Of a stretch of DNA of 64,000 nucleotides, positions 18,869 to 28,563 are shown one piece after another. Location: the NCBI GenBank assembly GCA_937924525.1, contig CALDSU010000014.1:1-64000 (forward strand). Reading direction: 5' to 3'. The notes under the pieces were generated by a model. The model did no database searches, was not told the DNA's origin, and saw only the letters and a list, made by a program, of their open reading frames with translations. The translations under genes were made by a program, and so were the position numbers. Source of the stretch: an uncultured Bryobacteraceae bacterium (lineage in GTDB: Bacteria; Acidobacteriota; Terriglobia; Bryobacterales; Bryobacteraceae). Numbering within the stretch: the stretch's first letter is position 1; every line of letters begins with the position of its first letter.

Positions 18869-21817
18869 ATGAGTAAGATCCGGATCAATGTGCTGGCGCG
18901 CGAGTTGGAAGTGAAGTCCCACCTCATTCTCGAAGCGCTCCCGGAACTGGGCGTTGCCGAGAAGATGACCCACTCCAGCTCGATCGATGAGGATCTGGCT
19001 GCGAAGATCCGCCGGCATTTTGGAGCCGAGGGTGAAGTCCCGCCCGCACCGGCCGCCGAAGGTCCGAAAGAAGAAACGGCCGCGCCCGTTGCATCCGGCG
19101 CGCCCGCCATGGAAGAGACTGCGCCACCGGCCGGGGAACCCGCGCCGCCCCCCACTATGGAGACCCCAGCACCGGCCGCTGAGCCACCATCCAGCGCGGA
19201 AGCGCCCCTTGAGCGGCTGGCGCGGCCCGCAGCGCCCATCCGGCCCCCGCTGGCCTCAAGTCCGGCGGGCCCCGGCGGAGTTCCGCCGCGCCCGCCCGCG
19301 CGGCCGGTGTCGCCTTTGGTTCCGCCGGCCGGCCGGCCCGGGGTCCTGCCGCCCCGGCCTGCTCCGGGATCGCCGCGGCCGGGACAAGTACTTTCGGGGC
19401 CGCTGGTTTCGGGGCCCCGGCAACCGATTCCGGGGGAGCCGCCCGAAGCGGGGCGTCCGGTCGTAGTGCCTCGCACGCCCCCTGCCGGCAGGCCGGCGGG
19501 ACCGGCGCAGCCGGAATCAGCCCCGGCGGCTTCCGCCGTTTCCAGCCAAGTGGAGCCACCCGCGCCGCGACCGGGTCCGGCAAGGCCGCCGGCCGCTCCG
19601 GGCATTCCACCGCCGAAACCGGCTGCGCGTCCGCCGCTGGCAGGGCAACCCGCGCAGCGTCCGGTGGTACCGCCCCGCCCGGATCTGGTCGCCAGACTCA
19701 CCCAGCCGCGGTTGGCGCCGGGACAACCGGTGGCCCCGCGCCCGGGCGTTCCCCTCCGGCCGTCCGCGCCGCCCGCGCCTGGACAGCCAATCTACAAAGG
19801 CCCCATCCGTCCGGGCCAGCCGGTAGTCGCCAGGCAGACGCCGGGCCGTCCTGGCGCGCCCGCTGGCCGGCCCGGCGGCCCGCGCCCCATGCACCCGACC
19901 TCCCGCGCGCGGCTGGAACCAGGCGCGGAGCTGCCTCCTCCTTCGGAAGTCAATCGCCGGCAACAACAAAGACCCCGGGCGCAGCGGGAGCGCGTGGAAG
20001 AAGAGCGTTCTCTCCGGCCGGTTCCCCGGCGCGAGGCTCCCAGCGGACCGCCTCCCATTACCCGGGAGATCACGATTTCCGAGGGCATTACCGTCAAGGA
20101 ACTCTCGGAAAAGCTCGATACGCGCTCCAGCCTGGTGATTAAGCGCCTGGTGGACCGCGGGATTTTCGCCACGATCAACCAGCCGCTGGACTCCAAACTG
20201 GCTCAGGATCTGGCTCGCGACTTCGGCGCCTCGGTCAAGCAAATGACTTATGAAGAAGAGGCGATGCAGGGCGTCGAAGAGACCGAGATCGAAGGCGATC
20301 TGGTCCGGCGGGCTCCGGTGGTCACCATCATGGGGCACGTCGACCACGGCAAGACGTCGCTGCTCGATGGAATCCGGGCCACCAACGTCGCCGCCCGGGA
20401 GGCCGGGGGCATCACGCAGCATATCGGCGCTTATCAGGTAGAGAAAAATGGCCGGAAAATCGTGTTCATCGACACGCCCGGCCATGAGGCGTTCACGCGG
20501 ATGCGCTCGCGCGGCGCCCGCGTGACCGACATTGTCATCCTGGTGGTCTCCGCCGACGACGGCGTGATGCCGCAGACGCTGGAGGCGATCGACCATGCCA
20601 AGGCCGCCAAAGTGCCGATCATCGTGGCGATCAACAAGATCGATAAGCCGGATGCCCAGCCCGAGCGCGTCAAGCAGCAGTTGGCGGACCGCGGCCTGCT
20701 GGCCGAAGATTGGGGCGGCGACACCGTGATGGTGCCGGTTTCGGCCATGACCGGCCAGAACCTGGATCTGCTGCTGGAGATGATCCTGCTGGTCGCCGAT
20801 ATGCAGGACCTCAAGGCGAATCCGGCCCGTCCCGCCATGGGCACGGTGCTGGAGGCCAAGCTCGACCGCGGCCGCGGTCCGGTGGCGACCGTACTGGTGC
20901 GCAACGGCACCTTGCGCGTTGGCGATTTTTTCATCTGCGGGCTGGTGTTCGGCAAAGTCCGGGCGATGCTCAACGACTTGGGTGAGCAGGTCCGCGAGGC
21001 CGAGCCCGCTACTCCGGTCGAGGTCCTGGGTCTCGAGTCGCTGCCGGAAGCGGGAGATTCCTTCCAGGTGGTGACCGATACCGCTAAGGCGAAACAGATT
21101 GTGCTCTTCCGCGAGGCCAAAGCCCGCGAACAGGCCTTGGCCCGGTCGGGACGGCTGACCTTGGAGCAGTTCCACAAACAGTTGAAGGAAGGGGAGGTCA
21201 AGGAACTCTCCATCATTCTCAAGACGGACGTCGGCGGCTCGGCCGAGGTCCTGACGGACACCCTCCAGAAGCTATCCAACGACAAGGTGAAGGTGCGAGT
21301 GATTCATTCGGGCGTGGGCGCCATTACCGAATCCGATGTGCTCCTGGCCTCGGCCTCGGACGCCATCGTGGTCGGCTTCAACGTCCGCCCGGAACGAAAC
21401 GCCGCCCAGTTGGCGGAGCAGGAAAAGATCGACATCCGGCTGCACACCATCATTTACAACCTGGTGGACGAGATCAAGAGCGCGATGTCCGGGTTGCTGG
21501 CGCCGGTGTTCAAAGAGGTGTACCGGGGCAAGGCGGAAGTACGGGAGACGTTCCGGATTTCCAAAGTGGGCAACGTCGCCGGCTGTTACGTGCTGGACGG
21601 CGTGCTCACCCGCTCGAGCGATGCGCGGGTGATCCGCGACAACATCGTCGTGTTCACCGGCAAGATCGGCTCCCTGCGCCGGTTCAAGGACGACGTAGCG
21701 GAAGTGAAGAGCGGCATGGAGTGCGGCATCACCATCGAGAACTTCCAGGACATCAAGCAGGGCGATGTGATTGAAGCGTTCCAGTTGGAGCGCGTACAGA
21801 GCGACATGTTCGCCTGA
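18869..21817 (+). CDS. infB: translation initiation factor IF-2
   Basis: About 982 residues. The N-terminal IF2_N helix ([19 protein letters not shown]) is followed by a linker of some 330 residues made largely of Pro, Ala, Gly and Arg. A second IF2_N-like module follows ([21 protein letters not shown]), then the GTPase domain with [17 protein letters not shown] and NKID motifs, and the beta-barrel and C-terminal initiator-tRNA-binding domains. The start is uncertain. ATG 18869 matches the family N-terminus, but a GTG at 18839 overlaps the nusA stop (GTGA) and would add 10 residues. IF-2 delivers fMet-tRNA to the 30S subunit. Confidence 0.94.
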   Translation: MSKIRINVLARELEVKSHLILEALPELGVAEKMTHSSSIDEDLAAKIRRHFGAEGEVPPAPAAEGPKEETAAPVASGAPAMEETAPPAGEPAPPPTMETPAPAAEPPSSAEAPLERLARPAAPIRPPLASSPAGPGGVPPRPPARPVSPLVPPAGRPGVLPPRPAPGSPRPGQVLSGPLVSGPRQPIPGEPPEAGRPVVVPRTPPAGRPAGPAQPESAPAASAVSSQVEPPAPRPGPARPPAAPGIPPPKPAARPPLAGQPAQRPVVPPRPDLVARLTQPRLAPGQPVAPRPGVPLRPSAPPAPGQPIYKGPIRPGQPVVARQTPGRPGAPAGRPGGPRPMHPTSRARLEPGAELPPPSEVNRRQQQRPRAQRERVEEERSLRPVPRREAPSGPPPITREITISEGITVKELSEKLDTRSSLVIKRLVDRGIFATINQPLDSKLAQDLARDFGASVKQMTYEEEAMQGVEETEIEGDLVRRAPVVTIMGHVDHGKTSLLDGIRATNVAAREAGGITQHIGAYQVEKNGRKIVFIDTPGHEAFTRMRSRGARVTDIVILVVSADDGVMPQTLEAIDHAKAAKVPIIVAINKIDKPDAQPERVKQQLADRGLLAEDWGGDTVMVPVSAMTGQNLDLLLEMILLVADMQDLKANPARPAMGTVLEAKLDRGRGPVATVLVRNGTLRVGDFFICGLVFGKVRAMLNDLGEQVREAEPATPVEVLGLESLPEAGDSFQVVTDTAKAKQIVLFREAKAREQALARSGRLTLEQFHKQLKEGEVKELSIILKTDVGGSAEVLTDTLQKLSNDKVKVRVIHSGVGAITESDVLLASASDAIVVGFNVRPERNAAQLAEQEKIDIRLHTIIYNLVDEIKSAMSGLLAPVFKEVYRGKAEVRETFRISKVGNVAGCYVLDGVLTRSSDARVIRDNIVVFTGKIGSLRRFKDDVAEVKSGMECGITIENFQDIKQGDVIEAFQLERVQSDMFA

Positions 21818-21851
21818 CCGGCGGCCGGACGGCGCCGGACGAGAGTGACCG

Positions 21852-22139
21852 ATGCCCGCGATTGGCGTCCTGCTGTTGGAACTCCGGCTGGACTCGGCTC
21901 ACTCGCTGAAAGAGAAACGCCAGATCGTCCAGAGCCTGAAGACCAGACTGCACCATAAATTCAACGTGGCGGTGGCGGAAATCGATCACCAGGATACCTG
22001 GCAGCGGTCTGTGCTCGCGGCCGTCACCGTGGCTTCGGCGCGGGAGCCGGCTGCCCATGTTCTGGACCAGGTGGAACGCGAGGCGACCTATCTTTTGGCC
22101 GAACAGCTTGCCAACGCTACGGTGGAATGGATTGAATAG
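21852..22139 (+). CDS. DUF503 (YlxP-like) family protein
   Basis: A 95-residue protein beginning with a short strand (IGVLLLELRLDSAHSLKEKRQ) and continuing KTRLHHKFNVAVAEID, both diagnostic of the DUF503/YlxP family. Members form a ferredoxin-like fold and are almost always found between infB and rbfA, as here, implying a minor ribosome-linked role. Function is not established. It starts 34 bases after infB. Confidence 0.88.
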   Translation: MPAIGVLLLELRLDSAHSLKEKRQIVQSLKTRLHHKFNVAVAEIDHQDTWQRSVLAAVTVASAREPAAHVLDQVEREATYLLAEQLANATVEWIE

Positions 22140-22177
22140 TAGGTAGGGACGCCGTTGGCGCGTCCCGCTGGCGGTCC

Positions 22178-22546
22178 ATGGATCAGCATCGCAGCGAGCG
22201 GGTTTCTGAGTCAGTCCGGGAAGAGCTGGTGGAATTGATTTCCTTCGAGCTCGGTGATCCTCGCCTGGAAACGGTTGAAGTGCTTGGGGTTATCGTGGCT
22301 CCCAACGGACGGGACGCGACCGTGCGCGTCGGCATCCGAGGCGACCAGACCGCGCAGCGGCGGGGTTTGGCCGCGCTCGACCACGCCATCCCCTATCTTC
22401 GCCGCCAGTTGGCGCTGCGCCTCGCGCTCCGGCGGGTTCCGGAACTGCACTTCACGCTCGACCCCCACCCCGACGCCGAGGATCGTGTCGCCCTCCTGCT
22501 GAAGAGGGCGAAAAAAATGCGGTCGCGCACCGAAAACCTCTCCTAA
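22178..22546 (+). CDS. rbfA: ribosome-binding factor A
   Basis: A 122-residue KH-fold protein that binds 16S rRNA late in 30S maturation. The start RSERVSESVREELVELISFELGDPRL and the end ALRRVPELHFTLDPH are typical conserved blocks of the family. Its stop is followed immediately by the apbE start (22547), so the translation operon reads into the apbE-hem genes without a gap. Confidence 0.9.
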   Translation: MDQHRSERVSESVREELVELISFELGDPRLETVEVLGVIVAPNGRDATVRVGIRGDQTAQRRGLAALDHAIPYLRRQLALRLALRRVPELHFTLDPHPDAEDRVALLLKRAKKMRSRTENLS

Positions 22547-23551
22547 ATGAAACACAGTGTGGTAGTTTTGTTTCTTACGGCGGTTCTGGGTGGAGCGGCT
22601 TCGGCAGCGGAGCCGTTGCGCATCGAAGGCAGTCTGGACGCCATGGGCACGGCCTACACGCTCGTGCTGTACGACGAAAACCGCCAGCGCCTGGAGACGG
22701 CGCTGGAAGATGCGTTCGAGGAGGTCCGACGTTTGGATGCCTTGCTGTCGAATTACCGGCAAAATAGCGAGTGGAGCAAAGCCAACCGGCTTGCTGCGAC
22801 ACAGCCGGTGGTCCTGTCCGCCGAGTTATTCTCGCTGCTGTCCGCCTGCCAGGAATACAGCGCCTTGAGCGAGGGAGCTTTCGACATTACCGTGGGCCCG
22901 TTGATGAAGGTGTGGGGGTTTTACAAAGGCAGCGGGCGCTTGCCCCATCGGGCCGAGGTGCGCACCGCGCTGCGGAGCGTCGGCTACCGGAACCTGGAGC
23001 TGAACCCCGCCGCGTCCACGCTGCGTTTCCGGCGGCCGGGAGTGGAAATGGATCCGGGCGGAATCGGCAAGGGTTACGCCGTCGACCGGGTCGTGAAGGT
23101 GCTTCAGGAGCACGGTATTCGCTCGGCGTTGGTTTCCGCGGGCGGCAGCACGATTTTCGGGCTGGGCCACCCACCGCATGACGCGGCCTGGAAAATCGCG
23201 ATCCGCGACCCCAAGAACAAGCGCCTCACGGTGGAACAACTCGAGCTGCGGGATCAATCCATGTCCACGTCCGGAACGTACGAGAAGTTCTTCCGGGCCG
23301 CGGGACGCACGTTCAGCCACATCATGGACCCCCGCACCGGCTGGCCGGCGGAGGGCATGTTATCGGTGTCCGTGGTGGCGCCGCGCGCCATCGACAGCGA
23401 AGCCTGGACCAAGCCCGTGTTCATCAATGGCCGCCGGTGGGCGGCCTCCCACCTGCCTGCGGGTTTCCGGGCGTTGGTGTGCGAAGACGCCTCTCCCCGC
23501 CGGCAGTTCGCTCAATCAAGGATGGAATCTCCATGCGTATGGCTCCCATGA
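22547..23551 (+). CDS. apbE: FAD:protein FMN transferase (ApbE family)
   Basis: A 334-residue exported enzyme with a signal peptide (MKHSVVVLFLTAVLGGAASA). ApbE transfers FMN from FAD to a threonine in periplasmic or membrane redox proteins such as Nqr/Rnf subunits. Visible conserved blocks are GTAYTLVLY, DPGGIGKGYAVDRV, VSAGGSTIFGLG and MSTSGTYEKFF, followed by SHIMDPRTGWPAEG with the catalytic-site residues. The start abuts the rbfA stop and the stop overlaps a hemE ATG (ATGA). No flavinylated target is encoded in the window. Confidence 0.9.
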   Translation: MKHSVVVLFLTAVLGGAASAAEPLRIEGSLDAMGTAYTLVLYDENRQRLETALEDAFEEVRRLDALLSNYRQNSEWSKANRLAATQPVVLSAELFSLLSACQEYSALSEGAFDITVGPLMKVWGFYKGSGRLPHRAEVRTALRSVGYRNLELNPAASTLRFRRPGVEMDPGGIGKGYAVDRVVKVLQEHGIRSALVSAGGSTIFGLGHPPHDAAWKIAIRDPKNKRLTVEQLELRDQSMSTSGTYEKFFRAAGRTFSHIMDPRTGWPAEGMLSVSVVAPRAIDSEAWTKPVFINGRRWAASHLPAGFRALVCEDASPRRQFAQSRMESPCVWLP

Positions 23552-24570
23552 GTAGCCGTTTCCTCGACGCTTGCCGCCGTCGCCCAACCGACGTTCGTCC
23601 GGTGTGGTTTATGCGCCAGGCCGGGCGGTACCTGAAGCCCTACCGGGAGATCCGGGCCCGGCATTCCATCCTCGAGATGTGCAAGCGGCCCGACCTGGCG
23701 GCCGCGGTGACCCTCCAGCCCATCGAAATTCTCGATGTCGATGCCGCGATTATCTTCGCCGACCTGCTGTTGCCGGTCGAGCCGATGGGGCTGCGGCTGC
23801 GGTTCGTCGCCGGCGAAGGGCCGGTCATTGACAACCCGGTGCAGACGGCGAACGACGTGGATGCGCTCTCCACTTCGAATACGGACGAGCTGGGATATGT
23901 CGGCGAGGCCATCCAGCAGGTGGTGCGCGCCCTCTCCGGCAAGGTGCCGGTGATCGGCTTCGCCGGCGCGCCGTTCACCATGGCCAGCTACATGATCGAA
24001 GGCGGCTCGTCGCGCACGTTCGTCAAGACCAAGCAATTGATGTACTCGAACGAAACGCTGTGGCGCCGGCTGCTGGGCAAGATCGTGGACGTGGTGGCCC
24101 CGTACGCGGCGTCGCAGGTCGCGGCCGGAGCGCGGGCCATCCAGATTTTTGATTCGTGGGTGGGCGCCCTGGCCCCGGATGACTACGTGCGGTACGCGGC
24201 GCCATACTCGCGGGCGCTGATCGAACGGATCCGCGCCACCGGCGTGCCCGTCATTCACTTTGGCACCGGCGCCTCGGGCTTCTTCCGGGAGTTGCATGCC
24301 GCCGGAGGCGATGTGCTCGGCGTCGACTGGCGGATCAATATCGACCAGGCATGGATGGACATCAGCTACCGTTCCGCCATTCAGGGCAACCTCGATCCCA
24401 CCGTGCTGTTTGGACCGCTCTCGGAAATCAGGCAGCATGTGACGGACTTGCTGAAACGGACGGGCACGCGGCCGGGACACATTTTCAACCTGGGCCACGG
24501 CATCCTGCCGGAGACCCCCGTCGAGAACGTGCGCGCCACCGTGGAGATTGTGCGGGAGTTTCGCCCCTGA
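23533..24570 (+). CDS. hemE: uroporphyrinogen decarboxylase
   Basis: A 345-residue TIM-barrel enzyme that converts uroporphyrinogen III to coproporphyrinogen III. The signatures PVWFMRQAGRYLKPYR (substrate-binding Arg residues) and IDNPVQ are present, with a GFAGAPFTMASYMIEGGSS block and NLGHGILPETP near the end. The start is either ATG 23533 (AAGGA ten bases upstream) or ATG 23548, which overlaps the apbE stop. It is followed 6 bases later by hemY. Confidence 0.94.
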   Translation: MRMAPMSSRFLDACRRRPTDVRPVWFMRQAGRYLKPYREIRARHSILEMCKRPDLAAAVTLQPIEILDVDAAIIFADLLLPVEPMGLRLRFVAGEGPVIDNPVQTANDVDALSTSNTDELGYVGEAIQQVVRALSGKVPVIGFAGAPFTMASYMIEGGSSRTFVKTKQLMYSNETLWRRLLGKIVDVVAPYAASQVAAGARAIQIFDSWVGALAPDDYVRYAAPYSRALIERIRATGVPVIHFGTGASGFFRELHAAGGDVLGVDWRINIDQAWMDISYRSAIQGNLDPTVLFGPLSEIRQHVTDLLKRTGTRPGHIFNLGHGILPETPVENVRATVEIVREFRP

Positions 24571-24576
24571 ACGCCT

Positions 24577-25977
24577 ATGACCCCGGTCGTCATCGTCGGA
24601 GGCGGCATTTCCGGGCTCTCCACCGCCTATTACTTGAATCGCGCCGGGGTGCCCTTCACGCTGATTGAAAAGGCTAACCATCTCGGCGGCGTCATTCGCA
24701 CCGAGACCGTGAACAACTGCCTGATCGAAGGAGGCCCCGACTCTTTCCTGACGCAGAAACCGTGGGCGCTCGAACTGATCCGGGACCTGGGGATCGCAAG
24801 CCAAGTCATGGGCTCCAATGACGACGAACGGGAGACTTTCATCTGGAAAGACAGCCAGCTGGTGCCCCTGCCCGAAGGCCTGCAATTCCTGATTCCCACG
24901 CGGCTGGGGGCGATGCTCGGCACGCCGCTGGTCGGCTGGGGCACCAAGATCAAGATGGGGTTGGAGTATTTCCGGCGGCCGGCTCCGGCGGTCGGCGAGC
25001 GTTCGGTAAGCGAATTCGTTCGTGACCATTACGGCCAGGAGGCGGTGGATTACATCGCCGAACCGCTGCTGGCGGGGGTCTACGGCGGCGATTGCGAAAA
25101 GCTGAGCATCAACGCCGTGCTGCCGCGCTTTGTGGAGCTGGAGACCAAATATGGCAGCCTGACCAAGGCGACGCTGGAGGCGATGGCCCGCGCTTCCGGC
25201 GACGGCGACGGGAAAGCGCCTCTGTTCAGCACCCTGCGCAACGGTCTCGGCTACCTCGTCGAAAAGATCCTCGACGCGATCGCGGAGAACATTCAAGGCA
25301 TTCGAGGGACGGTGCGCACGCTGGAATCCACGCCGGGGGGCTTCCGCGTCAAGGTCGAGGACGAATGGATCGACGCGGAAGACGTCGTGCTGGCCTGCGA
25401 GGCGCACGCCGCGGCGGCCATCACCACCCAAGCGTTTCCCGCGCTGGCCGCGGACCTGGACGCCATTCCGTATTCGTCCTCGATGACCGTGGCCGTGGGT
25501 TTTGATATTCGCGACATACCCAGGATTCCCAAGGGCTTCGGTTTCCTGGTTCCGAAGGTCGAGCGCAAGCGGGTGGTGGCGTGCACCTTCGTCGGCAACA
25601 AGTTCCGCAACCGGGAAAGCGAGAATACGTTGCTGCTCCGCTGTTTTTTGGGCGGCGCCGCCGATGAGGCGATCCTGGCCGAATCCGACGCGGCGGTGAC
25701 CGCCATCGTCCTGGCCGAACTGAAAGAGAAGATCGGCATCGACCTCCCGCCGCTGTTCGTCCGCATCCACCGCTGGCCGCGTTCGATGGCGCAGTACACC
25801 TTGGGCCATCAGGAGCGCGTGCAGAACATCGAAGCCATGCTGGCCCGGACGCCCGGCCTTTACGTCGCGGGCAACGCCTACACCGGCATCGGCATTCCCG
25901 ACTGCGTCCGCATGGGCAAAGCGGCGGCGCAGGCCATCATCGAACGCCGGAACCGCGCGGCTTCCCGTCTGCCCTGA
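24577..25977 (+). CDS. hemY: protoporphyrinogen/coproporphyrinogen oxidase, HemY type
   Basis: A 466-residue FAD enzyme. The dinucleotide motif VVIVGGGISGLSTAYYL is at the N-terminus. EGGPDSFLTQKP and EPLLAGVYGGDCEKLS are family blocks, and the C-terminal AGNAYTGIGIPDCVRMGKAAA contacts FAD. HemY-type enzymes oxidise protoporphyrinogen IX in the classical pathway, or coproporphyrinogen III in the coproporphyrin-dependent branch. Only neighbouring genes elsewhere could tell which, because neither hemN nor hemH is in the window. Confidence 0.9.
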   Translation: MTPVVIVGGGISGLSTAYYLNRAGVPFTLIEKANHLGGVIRTETVNNCLIEGGPDSFLTQKPWALELIRDLGIASQVMGSNDDERETFIWKDSQLVPLPEGLQFLIPTRLGAMLGTPLVGWGTKIKMGLEYFRRPAPAVGERSVSEFVRDHYGQEAVDYIAEPLLAGVYGGDCEKLSINAVLPRFVELETKYGSLTKATLEAMARASGDGDGKAPLFSTLRNGLGYLVEKILDAIAENIQGIRGTVRTLESTPGGFRVKVEDEWIDAEDVVLACEAHAAAAITTQAFPALAADLDAIPYSSSMTVAVGFDIRDIPRIPKGFGFLVPKVERKRVVACTFVGNKFRNRESENTLLLRCFLGGAADEAILAESDAAVTAIVLAELKEKIGIDLPPLFVRIHRWPRSMAQYTLGHQERVQNIEAMLARTPGLYVAGNAYTGIGIPDCVRMGKAAAQAIIERRNRAASRLP

Positions 25978-26040
25978 ACAGCGCCTTGTCTCCACGGGCG
26001 GCGGAACCAGGCGCGCCAGGGGCGAAGCGCTCCTGTTGAA

Positions 26041-26742
26041 TTACCGCTCCGTGAGCCGGAGGCGCCCGAACGCCGCCGGCGTGTGGTACGACGGGTTATT
26101 CACCGGCTGCCACACAATGTATTGGCGATGGGGGGGCGCGCCTTCGATCCGGTAGAGGTTCAGACGCAGTTCCTGGCCCGCCGCCGGCGCCCGCGGATCC
26201 AGCGCGCTCCACGGGAACCGCATTTCGCAAAACCACATTTTTCGTTCCCGGTCGACGCGCACCTTGTATTGCATTCCGGAATCCCAGAGCCAGTTCAGTT
26301 TGGGCCCTTTGCCCGGGATATACTGCACGTCGATGTCGACGAATTCGCCCTGCGGGGTGACCTCGATCTCCTTGTACCGGTTGATGTCCTGGAAATCATG
26401 GCCGATGAAGACCTCCACCACGTCATAGTCCCAGATGCCCCAGGTTTCCTTCTCCGGCGTCGGTTTGGGGGTCAGATGCATCGATTCGTAGTTTGCCGCA
26501 AACAGAAAATACAGACTGGCGTTGGTCCAGCGGCTGCGGATCTCGGTCCGGGCGGCGGGCAGTGGCTGGCCCCAAGGGTCGGTGGCCGCGACCGCCGGTT
26601 CGACGTCCCGCCAGGGGGCCGCGCTGGGGTCCGCGGTCAACTCGAAGTCCGCCGGGGCGCGGACACTCTTCATCACCCCGGTTCCCTCCGCCCAGAGCGG
26701 CAAGGCCAAAGCGCCAACCAGGAGCAAACGGTACAGGGCCAT
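26041..26742 (-). CDS. secreted carbohydrate-binding family 9-like protein
   Basis: A 233-residue exported protein (signal MALYRLLLVGALALPLWA) with a single beta-sandwich domain. Recognisable strands include TEIRSRWTNASLYFLFAANY, DYDVVEVFIG (around the metal-binding acidic residues) and RYKEIEVTPQGEFVDI. MRFPWSAL comes near the end. Proteins of this CBM9-like type bind sugars, or are co-expressed with exported sugar enzymes. It is downstream of the two paralogous secreted proteins. Confidence 0.7.
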   Translation of the reverse strand: MALYRLLLVGALALPLWAEGTGVMKSVRAPADFELTADPSAAPWRDVEPAVAATDPWGQPLPAARTEIRSRWTNASLYFLFAANYESMHLTPKPTPEKETWGIWDYDVVEVFIGHDFQDINRYKEIEVTPQGEFVDIDVQYIPGKGPKLNWLWDSGMQYKVRVDRERKMWFCEMRFPWSALDPRAPAAGQELRLNLYRIEGAPPHRQYIVWQPVNNPSYHTPAAFGRLRLTER

Positions 26743-26786
26743 CACCCGGCGAGTATCCCACAGCAGGACGGGCCAGCGGAATGGGC

Positions 26787-27629
26787 CTACTGATTCCGCC
26801 CCTCGACCTCGCCGCCCGGGATCATCTGCGAATCGCTCGAAAACCTGCGGTAGTTGCCGTATCGGATCTCCTGCTCCAGGTGAAAATTCTTCACCATGCC
26901 CAGCTTGGCGGTGCCCGCGACCTGGATCAGCGACGGAACCCACATCCCCTGCTCTTGCCGCTGCGCAAAAACGAACCGGGCGCCGCGCTGCACCCGGACC
27001 AGGAATAACCCAAACGAAACCGTGTCGACCACCTCGGCCTCCGCTTTCACCCACTGGAAGTCTTCCTGGTCGATCCAAATCCTGCCGCGCACCTTCTTGA
27101 GAATCTCCGCGCGCCTTGCCCTGGGTTCGTAGCCGGGTTTGGGTTCGGCGTCGATCACCCACACCTGGTGGTTTTGGATGCTCTCCTCCCCCACCAGGCG
27201 GAAGTTGTACGCTTCCGGGACCTCACGGGCGAACTCGCGGTTCTGGCCCCGCTGTTTTTCGAAATCCCGCAATCGTTTCTCCCGCTCCCGCGGGCTCTCG
27301 CGGAGCCGGGCGGCCAATTCCCGGTCGAACTTCTTCTGCTCCTTCGCTGCCTCCTCCGGACTCAAGGGCTGATCGTCCTTCCGGATCAGGCGCTTATAGG
27401 GCGATCCTTCAACAATCACCACATCGTAAGTCTTCGCTTCCCGGTCGCTCACCGCGCCCTTCCTGTCCAGACGCCGGACCTCCACCCTCTCTTCAAAGGT
27501 GAAGTCTTTGAGCCGCGCCCAATTGGACTCGTCGCGCGACACCGACCGCCGCACAATATCCCGGGGATCGCTTTCCGCAACGAGCGCCGGAGCGGCGAAC
27601 GCCGCAAACACCAGCAGGGTTGCCCACAT
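26787..27629 (-). CDS. secreted protein of unknown function, tandem paralog B
   Basis: A 280-residue exported protein (signal MWATLLVFAAFAAPALVA). The first domain holds DFTFEERVEVRRLDRKGAV and VEGSPYKRLIRKDDQPLS. A central lysine/glutamate/arginine-rich coiled coil spans about residues 95-150, and a C-terminal beta domain carries GRIWIDQEDFQWVKAEAEV. The beta domain pattern resembles LolA/LppX-type lipoprotein carriers. It is a clear paralog of the gene upstream on the same strand (27667-28488), with matching blocks throughout. No enzymatic motif is seen. The longer open frame starting at 27728 is rejected because the signal peptide begins at 27629. Confidence 0.6.
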   Translation of the reverse strand: MWATLLVFAAFAAPALVAESDPRDIVRRSVSRDESNWARLKDFTFEERVEVRRLDRKGAVSDREAKTYDVVIVEGSPYKRLIRKDDQPLSPEEAAKEQKKFDRELAARLRESPREREKRLRDFEKQRGQNREFAREVPEAYNFRLVGEESIQNHQVWVIDAEPKPGYEPRARRAEILKKVRGRIWIDQEDFQWVKAEAEVVDTVSFGLFLVRVQRGARFVFAQRQEQGMWVPSLIQVAGTAKLGMVKNFHLEQEIRYGNYRRFSSDSQMIPGGEVEGRNQ

Positions 27630-27666
27630 ATGTCGATCAGTAGACGCGTCCGCGGCGCCTCTGGCT

Positions 27667-28488
27667 TCACTTCCGCGCAGTCTCAGCTGGCGGCTTCCGG
27701 AATCCGGAGTAGAGGATTTGCTGATCAATGCGGTAATGCTTGATCAACCCCACGCGGGCGTCCGCCTGCAAGTCGATTTTCGTCTGCACCCAATGCCCCT
27801 CGGCGGTCCGGGACTGCTCCACGACGGCGCGCGACCCTTTGTGCACACGCACGAGAATCCATCCGAATGAAAACGTGTCGAACAACTCGGCTTCCGCCCT
27901 CACCCACTGGAACTCTTCCTGATCGATGTACAACTTGCCCTTGAGGTGCGGGAAGATTTTGGCCCGGCGGTCCCGCGGCGAGTAACCCAGCCGCGGCTCG
28001 AACGAGGTCACCCAGGTTTTCCGCCCGTTCACAGTCTCTTCCCCGATCACCCGGAAGGTAAACGCGTCCGGCACCTCGCGGAGCGCGGCGCGGTTGCGTT
28101 CGCGGGCTTTTTCCGCCTCTTCCAGGCGTTTCCGGCGCTGCTCGGGAGTCTCCCGCCGCCGCTCTTCGGCGACCGCTCTCAGCTTGTCCTCTTCGAAACC
28201 GACTTCTGCCTCGGAGAGCGGCTTCCCATCCTTTTCCAGCAGCCTGCGATAGGGAGAGCCCTCCAGGAACAACACTTCGTGGGCTTTCTGCTCCGTCTTC
28301 TCGACCCGCCCGTCTCCATCCAGGTGCTTGATGATGATCCGCTCGTAATACTCGTAGTCCAGAATGCGGGGCCAGTTGTCCCGGTCCGCCAGTTGAGTCT
28401 TACGAATCAATGTGTTTCCATCCGGAAACGACGCCGGCAGGGCCTGCTGCGCGGCCATGAGACCTGCCATCATCCAAAGGATCGGCAT
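27667..28488 (-). CDS. secreted protein of unknown function, tandem paralog A
   Basis: A 273-residue exported protein (MPILWMMAGLMAAQQALPA). The layout matches its neighbour: a beta region with DYEYYERIIIKHLDGDGRV, the block LEGSPYRRLLEKDGKPLSE, a charged coiled coil (residues 85-135) and a beta domain with GKLYIDQEEFQWVRAEAE. The paralogs keep the same order of motifs but the identity outside the blocks is modest, so the duplication is old. The gene is divergent from the cytochrome lipoprotein at 28564, with 75 bases between starts. A GTG at 28494 is an alternative start. Confidence 0.6.
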   Translation of the reverse strand: MPILWMMAGLMAAQQALPASFPDGNTLIRKTQLADRDNWPRILDYEYYERIIIKHLDGDGRVEKTEQKAHEVLFLEGSPYRRLLEKDGKPLSEAEVGFEEDKLRAVAEERRRETPEQRRKRLEEAEKARERNRAALREVPDAFTFRVIGEETVNGRKTWVTSFEPRLGYSPRDRRAKIFPHLKGKLYIDQEEFQWVRAEAELFDTFSFGWILVRVHKGSRAVVEQSRTAEGHWVQTKIDLQADARVGLIKHYRIDQQILYSGFRKPPAETARK

Positions 28489-28545
28489 ATTCACAGGTTA
28501 ACTTGGCTGCCCCTGGCTGATCCGCGACCCTGGCGCGTTTCATCA

Positions 28546-28551
28546 TACAAT
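28546..28551 (+). promoter_or_regulatory. possible -10 element of the propeller/HEAT/cytochrome gene
   Basis: TACAAT matches the vegetative -10 consensus. A transcript from it would start near 28558, about 6 bases before the ATG, so the message could be almost leaderless. No good -35 is visible. Confidence 0.35.
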
Positions 28552-28563
28552 CGGAAGCGGTCC

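Noticed and set aside
19000-20060. DNA tandem repeat in infB
   Set aside because: The repeats are irregular Pro/Ala/Gly/Arg codons in frame with a conserved gene and are best explained as a protein linker.
23512-25995. 827-codon antisense frame over hemE-hemY
   Set aside because: Mirrors two conserved genes and has no domain pattern of its own.
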